DNA of 17,788 nucleotides from JALYXS01 sp051003795 (lineage in GTDB: Bacteria > Acidobacteriota > Terriglobia > Bryobacterales > Bryobacteraceae), in the NCBI GenBank assembly GCA_051003795.1, contig JBPCKZ010000104.1, forward strand, positions 1 to 17,788, written 5' to 3'. The notes below the pieces were generated by a model. That model saw only the letters and a list, made by a program, of their open reading frames with translations. It ran no database searches and was not told the DNA's origin. Position 1 is the first letter of the stretch. Every line of letters starts with the position of its first letter. The translations under genes were made by a program, and so were the position numbers. Positions 1 to 6,688 of this stretch are shown here, piece by piece.

Positions 1-55
1 CCACCGCCACCTGCGCCTTGAACTTCGGACTGTGCTGCTTTCTCGTCGTCGTCAT
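1..55 (-). CDS. IS3-family transposase orfA, N-terminal 18 residues only (partial)
   Basis: The visible residues, MTTTRKQHSPKFKAQVAV, match the start of IS3/IS911-type OrfA proteins, which typically open with a basic stretch followed by (Y/H)SPEFKAKVAL ahead of the helix-turn-helix that binds the IS ends. I chose the ATG at 55 because AAGGAG lies exactly 6 nt upstream of it. An earlier in-frame ATG at 61 abuts that Shine-Dalgarno sequence and is unlikely. The gene continues past position 1, so neither the rest of orfA nor orfB and the programmed frameshift usual in this family can be seen. Confidence 0.72.
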   Translation of the reverse strand, partial: MTTTRKQHSPKFKAQVAV

Positions 56-121
56 CAACATCTCCTTGGTAACGACCCGTCGAAATATTAGCTTATTGCC
101 TGGTCTGAAATCCTGGGACCA
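1..121 (-). mobile_element. End of an IS3-family insertion sequence, cut by the window edge
   Basis: Reading the minus strand from about 121 down, there is a short non-coding leader and then the start of an IS3-type orfA. The putative outer end begins TGGTCCCAGG (minus strand, from 121), matching the TG start usual for IS3-family ends. Positions 101-121 also form an imperfect hairpin (TGGTC ... GACCA), as many IS ends do. The other end and the target duplication lie outside the window, so the exact boundary and completeness cannot be checked. The family call rests on the orfA N-terminus; the boundary at 121 is inference. Confidence 0.55.
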
Positions 122-200
122 CTATAGGCCTCCCACTCTCCACGATCCAGGCCAGAACGTTCGTGCTGGAGAGCAGGAAGGGCAATCTGGACCGCGACGG

Positions 201-228
201 ATTGTACTACGTGATAAAGGCGTTTCAA
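201..228 (-). promoter_or_regulatory. Candidate sigma70-type promoter reading toward the IS element
   Basis: On the minus strand TTGAAA (223-228) and TACAAT (201-206) are separated by 16 bp. Each hexamer matches 5 of 6 consensus positions. It lies just downstream of the regulator gene's stop codon and points toward the IS end, so it could give some transcription of the insertion sequence. It is a pattern match in a gene-poor spacer (122-232) that holds no convincing gene. Confidence 0.3.
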
Positions 229-232
229 GATT

Positions 233-1351
233 TTAAAGCACTCTCCGCCCCGACTCGCTGGTTTCGTATCCCAGGTTCGCCAGTTCCCGCCGGAATGTGC
301 CGCGGCTGACAATATCGAAGAGTGTCTCGATTGCGGGCGACCTAAGATCGCCAATACCGATCGCCAGGTCGTAGCGTTCGCGCGCCAGCGGAATGAACCC
401 CAATCCCAGGTTTTGGGCGGCCGCGCGAGGCGCGATGCAGCAATCCGCAACGCCCTTCGCGACCTGCCACGCGGCATCCAAATGTCCTTGCGCATTGTTC
501 TGGTAACCCCTTACAGCGAGCGTCTCCATCTTCCGCGACGCTAGTTGCCGGTCCAGCAGTTGCCTCGCGCCCGCTCCCTTTTCCCGATTCACAATCGAAA
601 CGTCGGGGCGCCCCAGGTCTTCCACCGTCCGGATTTCTTTTGGATTGTTCGAAGCGGTAACGATTCCCTCTTCCCACCAGGCAAACGAAACCACGGCGAC
701 CGATTTCTTCGGGAACATTTTTCCAATCCGGGGAAGATCCGATTCTCCGCTCGCGCCGCCGGGGAGATGCGATCCCGCGATGTGCACGCATGCCTTCTTC
801 AGAAGCTCCAGCGATTGAGAGCTGTTTCTATGAACCGGGACAAGTTCAATTCCGGCGGCTTGCGCATGGCGCGCCAGGACGGAGATGCCCGGATCGCATC
901 CCGCCACCACCACCCTGTTTTCAAAGCCCTCCGATCGGATGAGCCGGACCTTGGAAGCGCTTATTACGAGCGCATCCGCCGGCGGCAGAAAGCACGTCGC
1001 GGGAGACGGAAGCGACGCGATCAGCTTTTTTCCGACGCGCGCAAGTTGCACTGGCCGGCCGGGCTGGACGCCGCTTTCATTCGATAAAAACATCGCCCGT
1101 TCGGTGCGCGTATCCGCTTCGGCGCCGTCGCCCGCCAGCCGGAAGAGATCTTCCACGCTGGTATCGAGCGCTCGCGCCAGCCGCAATGCGATCAGCGCGT
1201 TCGGCATGTAGTTGCCCGCTTCGATTGCATGGATCGTTTGACGTCCGACCCCAACCGTGTTGGCCAACTGCGCGGCGGATTGACCTCGCGCGCGCCGCAA
1301 TTTTCCGAGTTGATTATCGATTTCAGGTGTCGCCATTACAGGTGCCGCCAT
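233..1351 (-). CDS. XRE-family transcriptional regulator with C-terminal periplasmic-binding-protein-like sensor domain
   Basis: A 372-residue putative cytoplasmic DNA-binding regulator. Residues about 13-70 are an XRE helix-turn-helix (LGKLRRARGQSAAQLA, then VGVGRQTIHAIEAG). Residues about 140-365 resemble the PBP-like domain (PF12727/COG1910, related to molybdate-binding proteins): GCDPGISVLA near 151-160, NREKGAGARQLLD near 255-267, a segment around 290-312 rich in Ala and Gly, and FIPLARERYDL near 319-329. Family knowledge suggests that a small ligand bound by this domain controls DNA binding; the ligand is unknown. No signal peptide is visible. The start at 1351 overlaps the stop of the upstream TonB receptor (TAATG), with GAAGG about 10 nt upstream inside that gene, so translational coupling is likely. 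A second in-frame ATG lies at 1336, produced by a 15-bp duplication. The natural inference is that it controls the receptor it is coupled to. Confidence 0.85.
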   Translation of the reverse strand: MAAPVMATPEIDNQLGKLRRARGQSAAQLANTVGVGRQTIHAIEAGNYMPNALIALRLARALDTSVEDLFRLAGDGAEADTRTERAMFLSNESGVQPGRPVQLARVGKKLIASLPSPATCFLPPADALVISASKVRLIRSEGFENRVVVAGCDPGISVLARHAQAAGIELVPVHRNSSQSLELLKKACVHIAGSHLPGGASGESDLPRIGKMFPKKSVAVVSFAWWEEGIVTASNNPKEIRTVEDLGRPDVSIVNREKGAGARQLLDRQLASRKMETLAVRGYQNNAQGHLDAAWQVAKGVADCCIAPRAAAQNLGLGFIPLARERYDLAIGIGDLRSPAIETLFDIVSRGTFRRELANLGYETSESGRRVL

Positions 1352-1355
1352 TAGA
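1326..1355. repeat. 15-bp tandem duplication over the regulator start codon
   Basis: GGTGTCGCCATTACA (1326-1340) is followed directly by GGTGCCGCCATTAGA (1341-1355), two differences in 15. The duplication contains both candidate start codons of the regulator and the overlapping receptor stop, so it looks like a slippage event that moved or doubled the start. Confidence 0.75.
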
Positions 1356-4300
1356 AGTGCACCTTCAGGGCAAATTCAAAATCGCGCGGATTACCGGCGC
1401 TGGCGATAGTCCCGAAGGCCGCCGAACCGAAACTTCCGTTTGGATCGTTTAGCGGCGGCGTATTGGTTACGTTGAAAACCTCGGCTCGAAACTCCACGCC
1501 GATTCTTTCGGTAATCCGAAATGTTTTCCCCACCATCAGGTCCGCCTCCTGCAGGCCCGGCCCGCGAACCGGGTTTCGCGAACTTGTCCCGATCGTGAAT
1601 TGAGGCGCGAGAGTGAACGCCGCCGTATTGAACCATTCGCCCGCGCTCCGGCCAGTCAACGAATTCGGGTCGCCAATCCGGTTCGGGCGCTGCGCCGCGT
1701 AGCCCAGGCTCGCGTTGTTATTAGTCGCCTCGGTAACAGGCACTGTGTCACCGGATTGCACGCGCACCAAGCCGGCCACTTCCCACCCCGCAATTTTCCC
1801 CCATTTCGGAATCCGGTAAACCCATCCCGCGGAAAAGACGCGAGGGATGTCGCCGCTCGAGAGATCTTTCTCCAAACGGCGGTTGAATGCGTCGGCCGCC
1901 CCCGTGTTATTCAAGACCGGCCCGGTAAAGATCGTCTGCGAAAAATAGCTGGAGGCGTCGTCGATAAGCTTCGAAAAGGTATAGGCGAGCGTAAACGTGA
2001 GTCCTTGCGAAAATCGCTTTTCCAGTCGCGCTTGCGCCGAGTGATAACTCGAGTTTCCGACGTTGTCGCGGAAGAGCGCGACCGTCGTGAACCTCGGGTA
2101 GGCGCGCAGCAACTGCTGTTCGGCAATGGCCGGAGTATTGAGGGAAGACGTGGCCGGAAGTTGCCCGTAGTATGGGTTCGGCGCCATCGAGAGCAATGCC
2201 GGTCCCATCGCCAAATCGGAAGAAGGCAACTGATTCAGGTTGGCTTCGGGCAGGCCTAAACGCGTGTTTTTCGATCCGAGATATCCGATTTCAAAATTCA
2301 GATTGCCGCCGAACGTCTTTTGAATGGTGAAATTCCATTGCTGCGAATAGCCCGAGCCGTTGCCGCGCTGGGCGCCGAACACCCCTTGTCCCAGTCCCGA
2401 GTTCGGATTCGGCTCCGTGATTTGCACGGCCGGTCCATTCGAAAGCGGAAAGGCGGCATTGATGTTGTCCTGCGTCTGCCGGCCCACGGTCTGCACGAAT
2501 GGAAACTGCGGAAGCGTGAAAGGCGTCGTGATTCCGGTTTGCTCGAACCAGATCAGGCCATAGCCGAACCGGATCGCCAGCGAGGGGGACGCCCGGAACG
2601 CAATTCCGGCGCGAGGGCCGAAGTCACCGCGTTCCAGGTCGCGCGCGGTTCGGGGAAAATCAAGCGCCTGCGTTTTCAAATTGAACACCGCTCCCTGGCG
2701 ATTCACTTCATAAGATGGAAAGTTCAGCGTATAACGGGTCCCCAAATTCAGCGAAAGCCGGTTCGTCGCTCTCCAATCGTCGCCGGCGAAGAATTCCGCG
2801 ATATTGGCGCGCTCCCGCAATTGCCGGCGCTGGATGTCGATCGTAAACGAGCTCACTTGGCCGAGCAGCAGCGAGGCGAACGCATTCCCGCTGCCGGCAA
2901 CCCCCAAGGCGTTCGTCCCGGTTGTGTTGAACGTGTAAGAACCGGCCGGATTGGGCGGCTGAATCACGTTGAGCGCCTCGCGCCGTAGCTCCGCTCCGAA
3001 TTTCAGAGTGTGCCTCGCGTGAACGTACGAGAGCGTGTCCAGGTACTCCGTGACGGCCGTTGTAAACCGGGAGTTCGCGCCCGCCGCGGCGCCGATCTGT
3101 TGAAACCCCGCAACGAGAAATGTAGGGAGGGCGGAAGAAAAGGAATTGGACGGAATCGCCGGCAATGCCAGACTGCTATTCCGCGGTCCATTTCCGCTGG
3201 AGTTCCTTCGCGTGTATCCGAAGCGAAGCTGGTTTAAGAGCGCCGGACTGAGCGTCCACTCGTGTTCCGCGACAACCCGATCGCCGCGCGTAACGGTGGC
3301 GCCGGTCACGCCCGATGCGATGGCGCCGCTGCCGTCGGGTAGAGGCGCGACCGGCGTGTCTTCGTCGCGCAGAAATGAATAACGCCCAAACACGCGATGA
3401 GCCGAAGTGAAATGCCGATCGATTCGCGTATCGAACTGATCCTGATTTTCCGGCTCCACGCCGGTTCGCGCATAGTTATTAGCCAATCCAGGAATATTCG
3501 CGACCGGATAAAGAGCCAGCAGTTGTCGAGCGAGCGGATCGAAGCGGCTTGCCGGAATCGTGTTGCTCGGGAACGGCATTCGAGCCGAAGACGCCGGATC
3601 GTAGATTTTCGCGTTGAACGCTCCCGCGCGCTGCGACTGCGTGGGCACCGTGCTGAATCGCGTGATTCCCGTTCCGAGGCGCGTGCCTTGCCAGTCGATA
3701 AAGAAAAACGTTTTGTTCTTTTGTATTGGCCCGCCAAGCGCGAATCCGTATTGATTGCGGCGGAACTCCGGCGTGGAGCCGGCCGGCGCGAAATAATTGC
3801 GGGCGTTGAGACTTTCATTGCGGAGGAACTCGAAGAGCGCTCCGTGCAAGGCATTCCCGCCGGATTTCATAATGAGCACGACCGCGCCTCCGTTGGACCG
3901 CCCGTACTCCGGCGAATACGAGTTTGTGTTGACGCGGAACTCCTCGATGGCATCCACGATCGGGTAAAACACGACTTGCCCGGGTTCGGGCTGCAGCGCG
4001 CTAATGCCGTCGTATATATATTCATTGGTGCGCGGCCGGCTGCCATTAATGCGCGGCAGCAGCGACCCGCCTCCCGGCAGCGCGACACCCGGGGAAAGCG
4101 CGATAAGCGGAATAAAGTTGCGCCCATCCAGCGGGAGCGCCGCGACTTTAGCTTGCTCGACATCGAAGCTCACCGCCGCCGAGCCGACCTGCAACAAAGG
4201 CGCTTGCGCGCTTACCGCGACCGCTTGCGTGACCTCGCCGATTGCGAGTTGGAGGTTCTGGACCGCGCGATCGTCTATGCGAAGCCGGATGCCCATTTGC

Positions 4301-4566
4301 CGGTACGCCTGAAATCCGGGCTTCTCCACGAAAAGAGAATAATTGCCCGCCGGCAGTCCAATGAGGTGGTATTCGCCGGCGGCATCCGTCGCGGTGGAAA
4401 AATTCGCCGCCGTTTCCGAGTTCTCCGCGCGGACCTTCGCCCGGCTCACCGGAAGCGCGGAGGGGTCCAGAACGGTCCCGAACAATTCCGCCTTTCCGGA
4501 TTGTGCTTCACAGGCGGAAATGAGCTGGAATAACCCGATCGCCGCCCGCATCGTTCTGTCGCGCAT
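1351..4566 (-). CDS. Oar-like TonB-dependent outer-membrane receptor with carboxypeptidase-regulatory-like domain
   Basis: A 1071-residue outer-membrane beta-barrel protein of the large Oar-like class that is abundant in Acidobacteriota. A short hydrophobic signal (about residues 6-21) is followed by a carboxypeptidase-regulatory-like beta-sandwich (about 26-112: AELFGTVLDPSALPV, then GEYHLIGLPAGNYSLFVEKPGF). A plug domain follows with PLDGRNFIPLIALSPG near 145-160 and the marker segment GGNALHGALFEFLRNESLNA. The remainder is barrel, ending in phenylalanine (FALKVHF), as expected for BAM-dependent insertion. Substrate cannot be read from sequence; such receptors take up bulky ligands using TonB-ExbBD energy. 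The start at 4566 lacks a clear Shine-Dalgarno sequence and sits inside a palindrome; the ATG at 4551 is an alternative. The stop codon overlaps the regulator's start. This is the smaller of two such receptors here; the other lies at 10128-13433. Confidence 0.92.
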   Translation of the reverse strand: MRDRTMRAAIGLFQLISACEAQSGKAELFGTVLDPSALPVSRAKVRAENSETAANFSTATDAAGEYHLIGLPAGNYSLFVEKPGFQAYRQMGIRLRIDDRAVQNLQLAIGEVTQAVAVSAQAPLLQVGSAAVSFDVEQAKVAALPLDGRNFIPLIALSPGVALPGGGSLLPRINGSRPRTNEYIYDGISALQPEPGQVVFYPIVDAIEEFRVNTNSYSPEYGRSNGGAVVLIMKSGGNALHGALFEFLRNESLNARNYFAPAGSTPEFRRNQYGFALGGPIQKNKTFFFIDWQGTRLGTGITRFSTVPTQSQRAGAFNAKIYDPASSARMPFPSNTIPASRFDPLARQLLALYPVANIPGLANNYARTGVEPENQDQFDTRIDRHFTSAHRVFGRYSFLRDEDTPVAPLPDGSGAIASGVTGATVTRGDRVVAEHEWTLSPALLNQLRFGYTRRNSSGNGPRNSSLALPAIPSNSFSSALPTFLVAGFQQIGAAAGANSRFTTAVTEYLDTLSYVHARHTLKFGAELRREALNVIQPPNPAGSYTFNTTGTNALGVAGSGNAFASLLLGQVSSFTIDIQRRQLRERANIAEFFAGDDWRATNRLSLNLGTRYTLNFPSYEVNRQGAVFNLKTQALDFPRTARDLERGDFGPRAGIAFRASPSLAIRFGYGLIWFEQTGITTPFTLPQFPFVQTVGRQTQDNINAAFPLSNGPAVQITEPNPNSGLGQGVFGAQRGNGSGYSQQWNFTIQKTFGGNLNFEIGYLGSKNTRLGLPEANLNQLPSSDLAMGPALLSMAPNPYYGQLPATSSLNTPAIAEQQLLRAYPRFTTVALFRDNVGNSSYHSAQARLEKRFSQGLTFTLAYTFSKLIDDASSYFSQTIFTGPVLNNTGAADAFNRRLEKDLSSGDIPRVFSAGWVYRIPKWGKIAGWEVAGLVRVQSGDTVPVTEATNNNASLGYAAQRPNRIGDPNSLTGRSAGEWFNTAAFTLAPQFTIGTSSRNPVRGPGLQEADLMVGKTFRITERIGVEFRAEVFNVTNTPPLNDPNGSFGSAAFGTIASAGNPRDFEFALKVHF

Positions 4567-4584
4567 ACAAGACAGTGTATTGTA
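4566..4584. promoter_or_regulatory. 19-bp imperfect palindrome at the receptor start, candidate operator
   Basis: TACAAGACAGTGTATTGTA has 9-bp arms around a central G with one mismatch. On the minus strand it contains TACAAT (4579-4584), a possible -10 element that would start transcription almost at the ATG. A repressor bound here would block both promoter and start codon. The coupled XRE regulator is the obvious candidate binder, but that is inference. Confidence 0.45.
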
Positions 4585-4590
4585 TTAACG

Positions 4591-4618
4591 ACATAAAAAA
4601 GCGGCTTGAATTAGCGGC
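4591..4618 (-). terminator. Weak terminator-like element after the SDR gene
   Basis: Just past the SDR stop, the minus strand reads a short CGGC ... GCCG stem with an 11-nt loop, followed after one base by six T residues. The stem is only 4 bp, so it is marginal as a rho-independent terminator, but its position between two genes fits. Confidence 0.25.
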
Positions 4619-5372
4619 CGGTATATCCGCCGTCCACCATCAAGTGCGCGGCTGTGATGAAGCTCGATTCGTCCGAAGCCAAAAACAGGCACGCGTTCGC
4701 CACTTCGCGCGCGTCACCCACCCGGTTCAGCATGTGCATCGGCGCCATCCGGGCGGTCCACTCTTCCCGCGTGATTCCCATCCGCTTCCACTCGCGTTCC
4801 GTCGCGCTGGTCAGAATGCATCCGGGGCAGATCGAATTCACGCGAATGTTGAAAGGCGCGAGATCGAGGGCCATGCACTTGGTCATGGTCAGGATCGCGC
4901 CTTTGCTCGAGTTATACGTCGCGAAATTCGGCTGCGCGATAATGCCGCTCATCGATGCCAAATTCACAATGGATCCGCCTTTCGCTTTCATATGCGGAAT
5001 GGCGTATTTCGCCACCATCGCGGTGCCGATGACGTTCACGCCCAGCACCTTTTGCCAGTCCGCCATATCGGCATCCTCCACGCTCTTGGTGGTGAAATCC
5101 GCGGCATTGTTGACCAGAATATCGATGCCGCCGAAGGCGCCCACAGCCGCTTCGGAGATGTTGCGGCAGTCTTCTTCGCGCGAGATATCCGCGGCCACGA
5201 CCACCGTTTTCGCGCCCATGTCCGCGAGTTTCTTGGACGTCGCGCGCGCATTGCTTTCGCCGATATCCACCAGGACCAGCCGCGCGCCTTCTTCGGCGAA
5301 GCGCGCGGCGGTGGCCGCCCCGATTCCAGCGCCCGCCCCGGTGATAATGGCAGTCTTATCCTGAAGCCGCAT
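4611..5372 (-). CDS. Short-chain dehydrogenase/reductase (SDR), probably NAD-dependent
   Basis: A 253-residue classical SDR, the family's usual length. It shows the Rossmann cofactor motif TGAGAGIG (residues 11-18), an acidic residue at the end of the second strand (LVLVDI, Asp36) that favours NAD(H) over NADP(H), NNA at 88-90, and the catalytic set Asn113, Ser140, Tyr153 and Lys157 (YNSSK). The C-terminus LMVDGGYTGR is typical. It should oxidise or reduce an alcohol/ketone substrate in the cytoplasm; the substrate cannot be told. An upstream in-frame start at 5525 would overlap clpP, so I chose the ATG at 5372, where the conserved fold begins. It lies 8 bp after the clpP stop, which suggests cotranscription, although no strong ribosome binding site is visible. 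Confidence 0.93.
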   Translation of the reverse strand: MRLQDKTAIITGAGAGIGAATAARFAEEGARLVLVDIGESNARATSKKLADMGAKTVVVAADISREEDCRNISEAAVGAFGGIDILVNNAADFTTKSVEDADMADWQKVLGVNVIGTAMVAKYAIPHMKAKGGSIVNLASMSGIIAQPNFATYNSSKGAILTMTKCMALDLAPFNIRVNSICPGCILTSATEREWKRMGITREEWTARMAPMHMLNRVGDAREVANACLFLASDESSFITAAHLMVDGGYTGR

Positions 5373-5380
5373 GGAAACGA

Positions 5381-6007
5381 TTATGCGGGTTTCGAAACGG
5401 GAGCCGGCGCCAGGTCGCGGCTCGAAATTACGCGGTCGATAATGCCGTAATCGACGCCCTGATCGGGGCTCATGATGTAATCGCGATCCACATCGCGCGC
5501 CACGCGCTCGATGGTTTGTCCGCATGCGTCGGCCAGAATTTTGTTGAGCGTTTCGCGCATCCGCAGAATCTCTTTCGCATAGATATCGATGTCCGCCGCC
5601 TGACCCGCCAAACCCTGCATGGACGGTTGGTGGATCATAATTCGCGAATTGGGAAGGCTGAAGCGCTTGCCTTTCGCGCCGGCCGCAAGCAATACCGCGG
5701 CCATCGAAGCGGCCTGCCCGACACAGATGGTCACGATATCGGGGCGCACGAAAGCCATGGTGTCCAAAATCGCCAAACCGGCCGTGATCGAGCCGCCGGG
5801 CGAGTTGATATAGATCGAAATATCGCGCTCCGGATCTTCGGCTTCGAGGAAAAGCAGTTGAGCGATCACCAGATTCGCGATGTTGTCGTCGATCGGCGTC
5901 CCCAAAAATATTATGTTCTCTTTCAATAACCGGGAGTAAATGTCGTAGGCACGCTCTCCCCGCGAGGTCTGCTCGACCACCATCGGAACTAACATAGAGT
6001 TATGCAT
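5381..6007 (-). CDS. clpP: ATP-dependent Clp protease proteolytic subunit
   Basis: A 208-residue serine protease that forms the tetradecameric chamber fed by ClpX/ClpA-type ATPases. It aligns closely with E. coli ClpP from memory: MLVPMVVEQTSRGERAYDIY at the N-terminus, INSPGG (68-72), the catalytic serine in GQAASMAA (Ser101), the histidine in MIHQP (His126) and the aspartate in RDVDRDYIMS (Asp176). Start choice: the ATG at 6007 has AAAGGA only 3 nt upstream, while the ATG at 5995 has the same site 15 nt upstream. Neither is ideal; the conserved region begins at the second. A long upstream extension to 6175 is not family-like. Neither tig nor clpX, the usual neighbours, is adjacent; an SDR gene follows instead. 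Confidence 0.97.
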   Translation of the reverse strand: MHNSMLVPMVVEQTSRGERAYDIYSRLLKENIIFLGTPIDDNIANLVIAQLLFLEAEDPERDISIYINSPGGSITAGLAILDTMAFVRPDIVTICVGQAASMAAVLLAAGAKGKRFSLPNSRIMIHQPSMQGLAGQAADIDIYAKEILRMRETLNKILADACGQTIERVARDVDRDYIMSPDQGVDYGIIDRVISSRDLAPAPVSKPA

Positions 6008-6322
6008 TAATCCTTTCAGAAATTCGATGATCCCCGCCGGGTTGGAGTTGCACTGGCTTGAATGGCAACGCTCAACTTGCGTCCCAAGTATCTCACGACC
6101 GGGAAGCGCCAACCCGCTTGGAACGACACGGCGAACGGCGTTCCCGTTCCCCGCCGAAACGGGCAAGCCCCTCAAAGGGAAGTTTCACAATCTTTTGACC
6201 ATCGGTTACCGGGACGATGCGGGCGACCCTCACAATCCGAGCCGCCTTTTCCAGGCGTTCCCCGACGGGGCTCGGTATCTCAACGAGCAGCAAACCGCAT
6301 GTTACCGAGCCGCGGCTGGCCA
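6008..6322. other. 315-bp spacer upstream of clpP, no convincing gene
   Basis: This should hold the clpP promoter. I could not identify a convincing heat-shock or housekeeping promoter and saw no CIRCE element. On the minus strand a 76-codon open frame (6093-6323, GTG start) begins at TAGTG, overlapping the preceding gene's stop, but its codon usage and sequence give no support for being real. A CCCC-GTC-GGGG micro-hairpin is present within the region. Confidence 0.4.
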
Positions 6323-6631
6323 CTAGTGTTCGGCCAGAACGAAGAAAGAACTGTCGGCCGGTATCGTGAAAGCGCTAGGCAAAAGGAAGAACGGATTCTC
6401 GGACTTTGGCGCGCCCAACGCAAGGCGCTGCTTCTCAACGGCCTCGCGCTGCTTCTGAATCGAAGCGGCCTGCGAGCTGGCTCGGGCGAAAGCCGGCGGC
6501 GGATCGGAAGCCGATTCCGACTTGCCGGTCTTCGCTCCCGACTTGTCGTTTAGCTTGTCGTTTTGCGTGCCCCCCGCGAGAGCAATCCCGGAAAGAGCGA
6601 ACAGCAGCATCCACGAAACCCTTGCATTCAC
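6323..6631 (-). CDS. Small putative exported protein of unknown function
   Basis: A 102-residue protein with no family I recognise. Residues 1-21 look like a signal peptide (MNARVSWMLLFALSGIALAG), followed by a Lys/Asp/Ser-rich low-complexity segment, then a short basic, coiled-coil-like stretch (QKQREAVEKQRLALG, about 58-72), and a hydrophobic C-terminal part. The GTG at 6631 gives a signal peptide with a basic n-region but a poor ribosome binding site. The ATG at 6610 has AAGGG 8 nt upstream but starts directly in the hydrophobic core. It lies 57 bp downstream of the amidase on the same strand, so it may be cotranscribed and act in the periplasm, which is inference. Confidence 0.5.
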   Translation of the reverse strand: MNARVSWMLLFALSGIALAGGTQNDKLNDKSGAKTGKSESASDPPPAFARASSQAASIQKQREAVEKQRLALGAPKSENPFFLLPSAFTIPADSSFFVLAEH

Positions 6632-6688
6632 ACATCACTCATCGACCGTATCTTCCGGCTTTCGAGAAAATATGCGCGAACAAGACCG

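Noticed and set aside
3397..4533. 378-codon open frame on the plus strand inside the first TonB receptor
   Set aside because: Antisense shadow with extreme arginine content and no family features.
6008..6175. N-terminal extension of clpP
   Set aside because: Not like any ClpP N-terminus; the conserved region begins at 5995-6007 and a Shine-Dalgarno-like AAAGGA lies just upstream of 6007.
6093..6323. 76-codon minus-strand frame starting at GTG overlapping the small exported protein's stop (TAGTG)
   Set aside because: The overlap is suggestive, but the sequence has no signal, domain or convincing third-position GC bias, and it ends in an Arg/Ser-rich tail; kept only as part of the spacer description.
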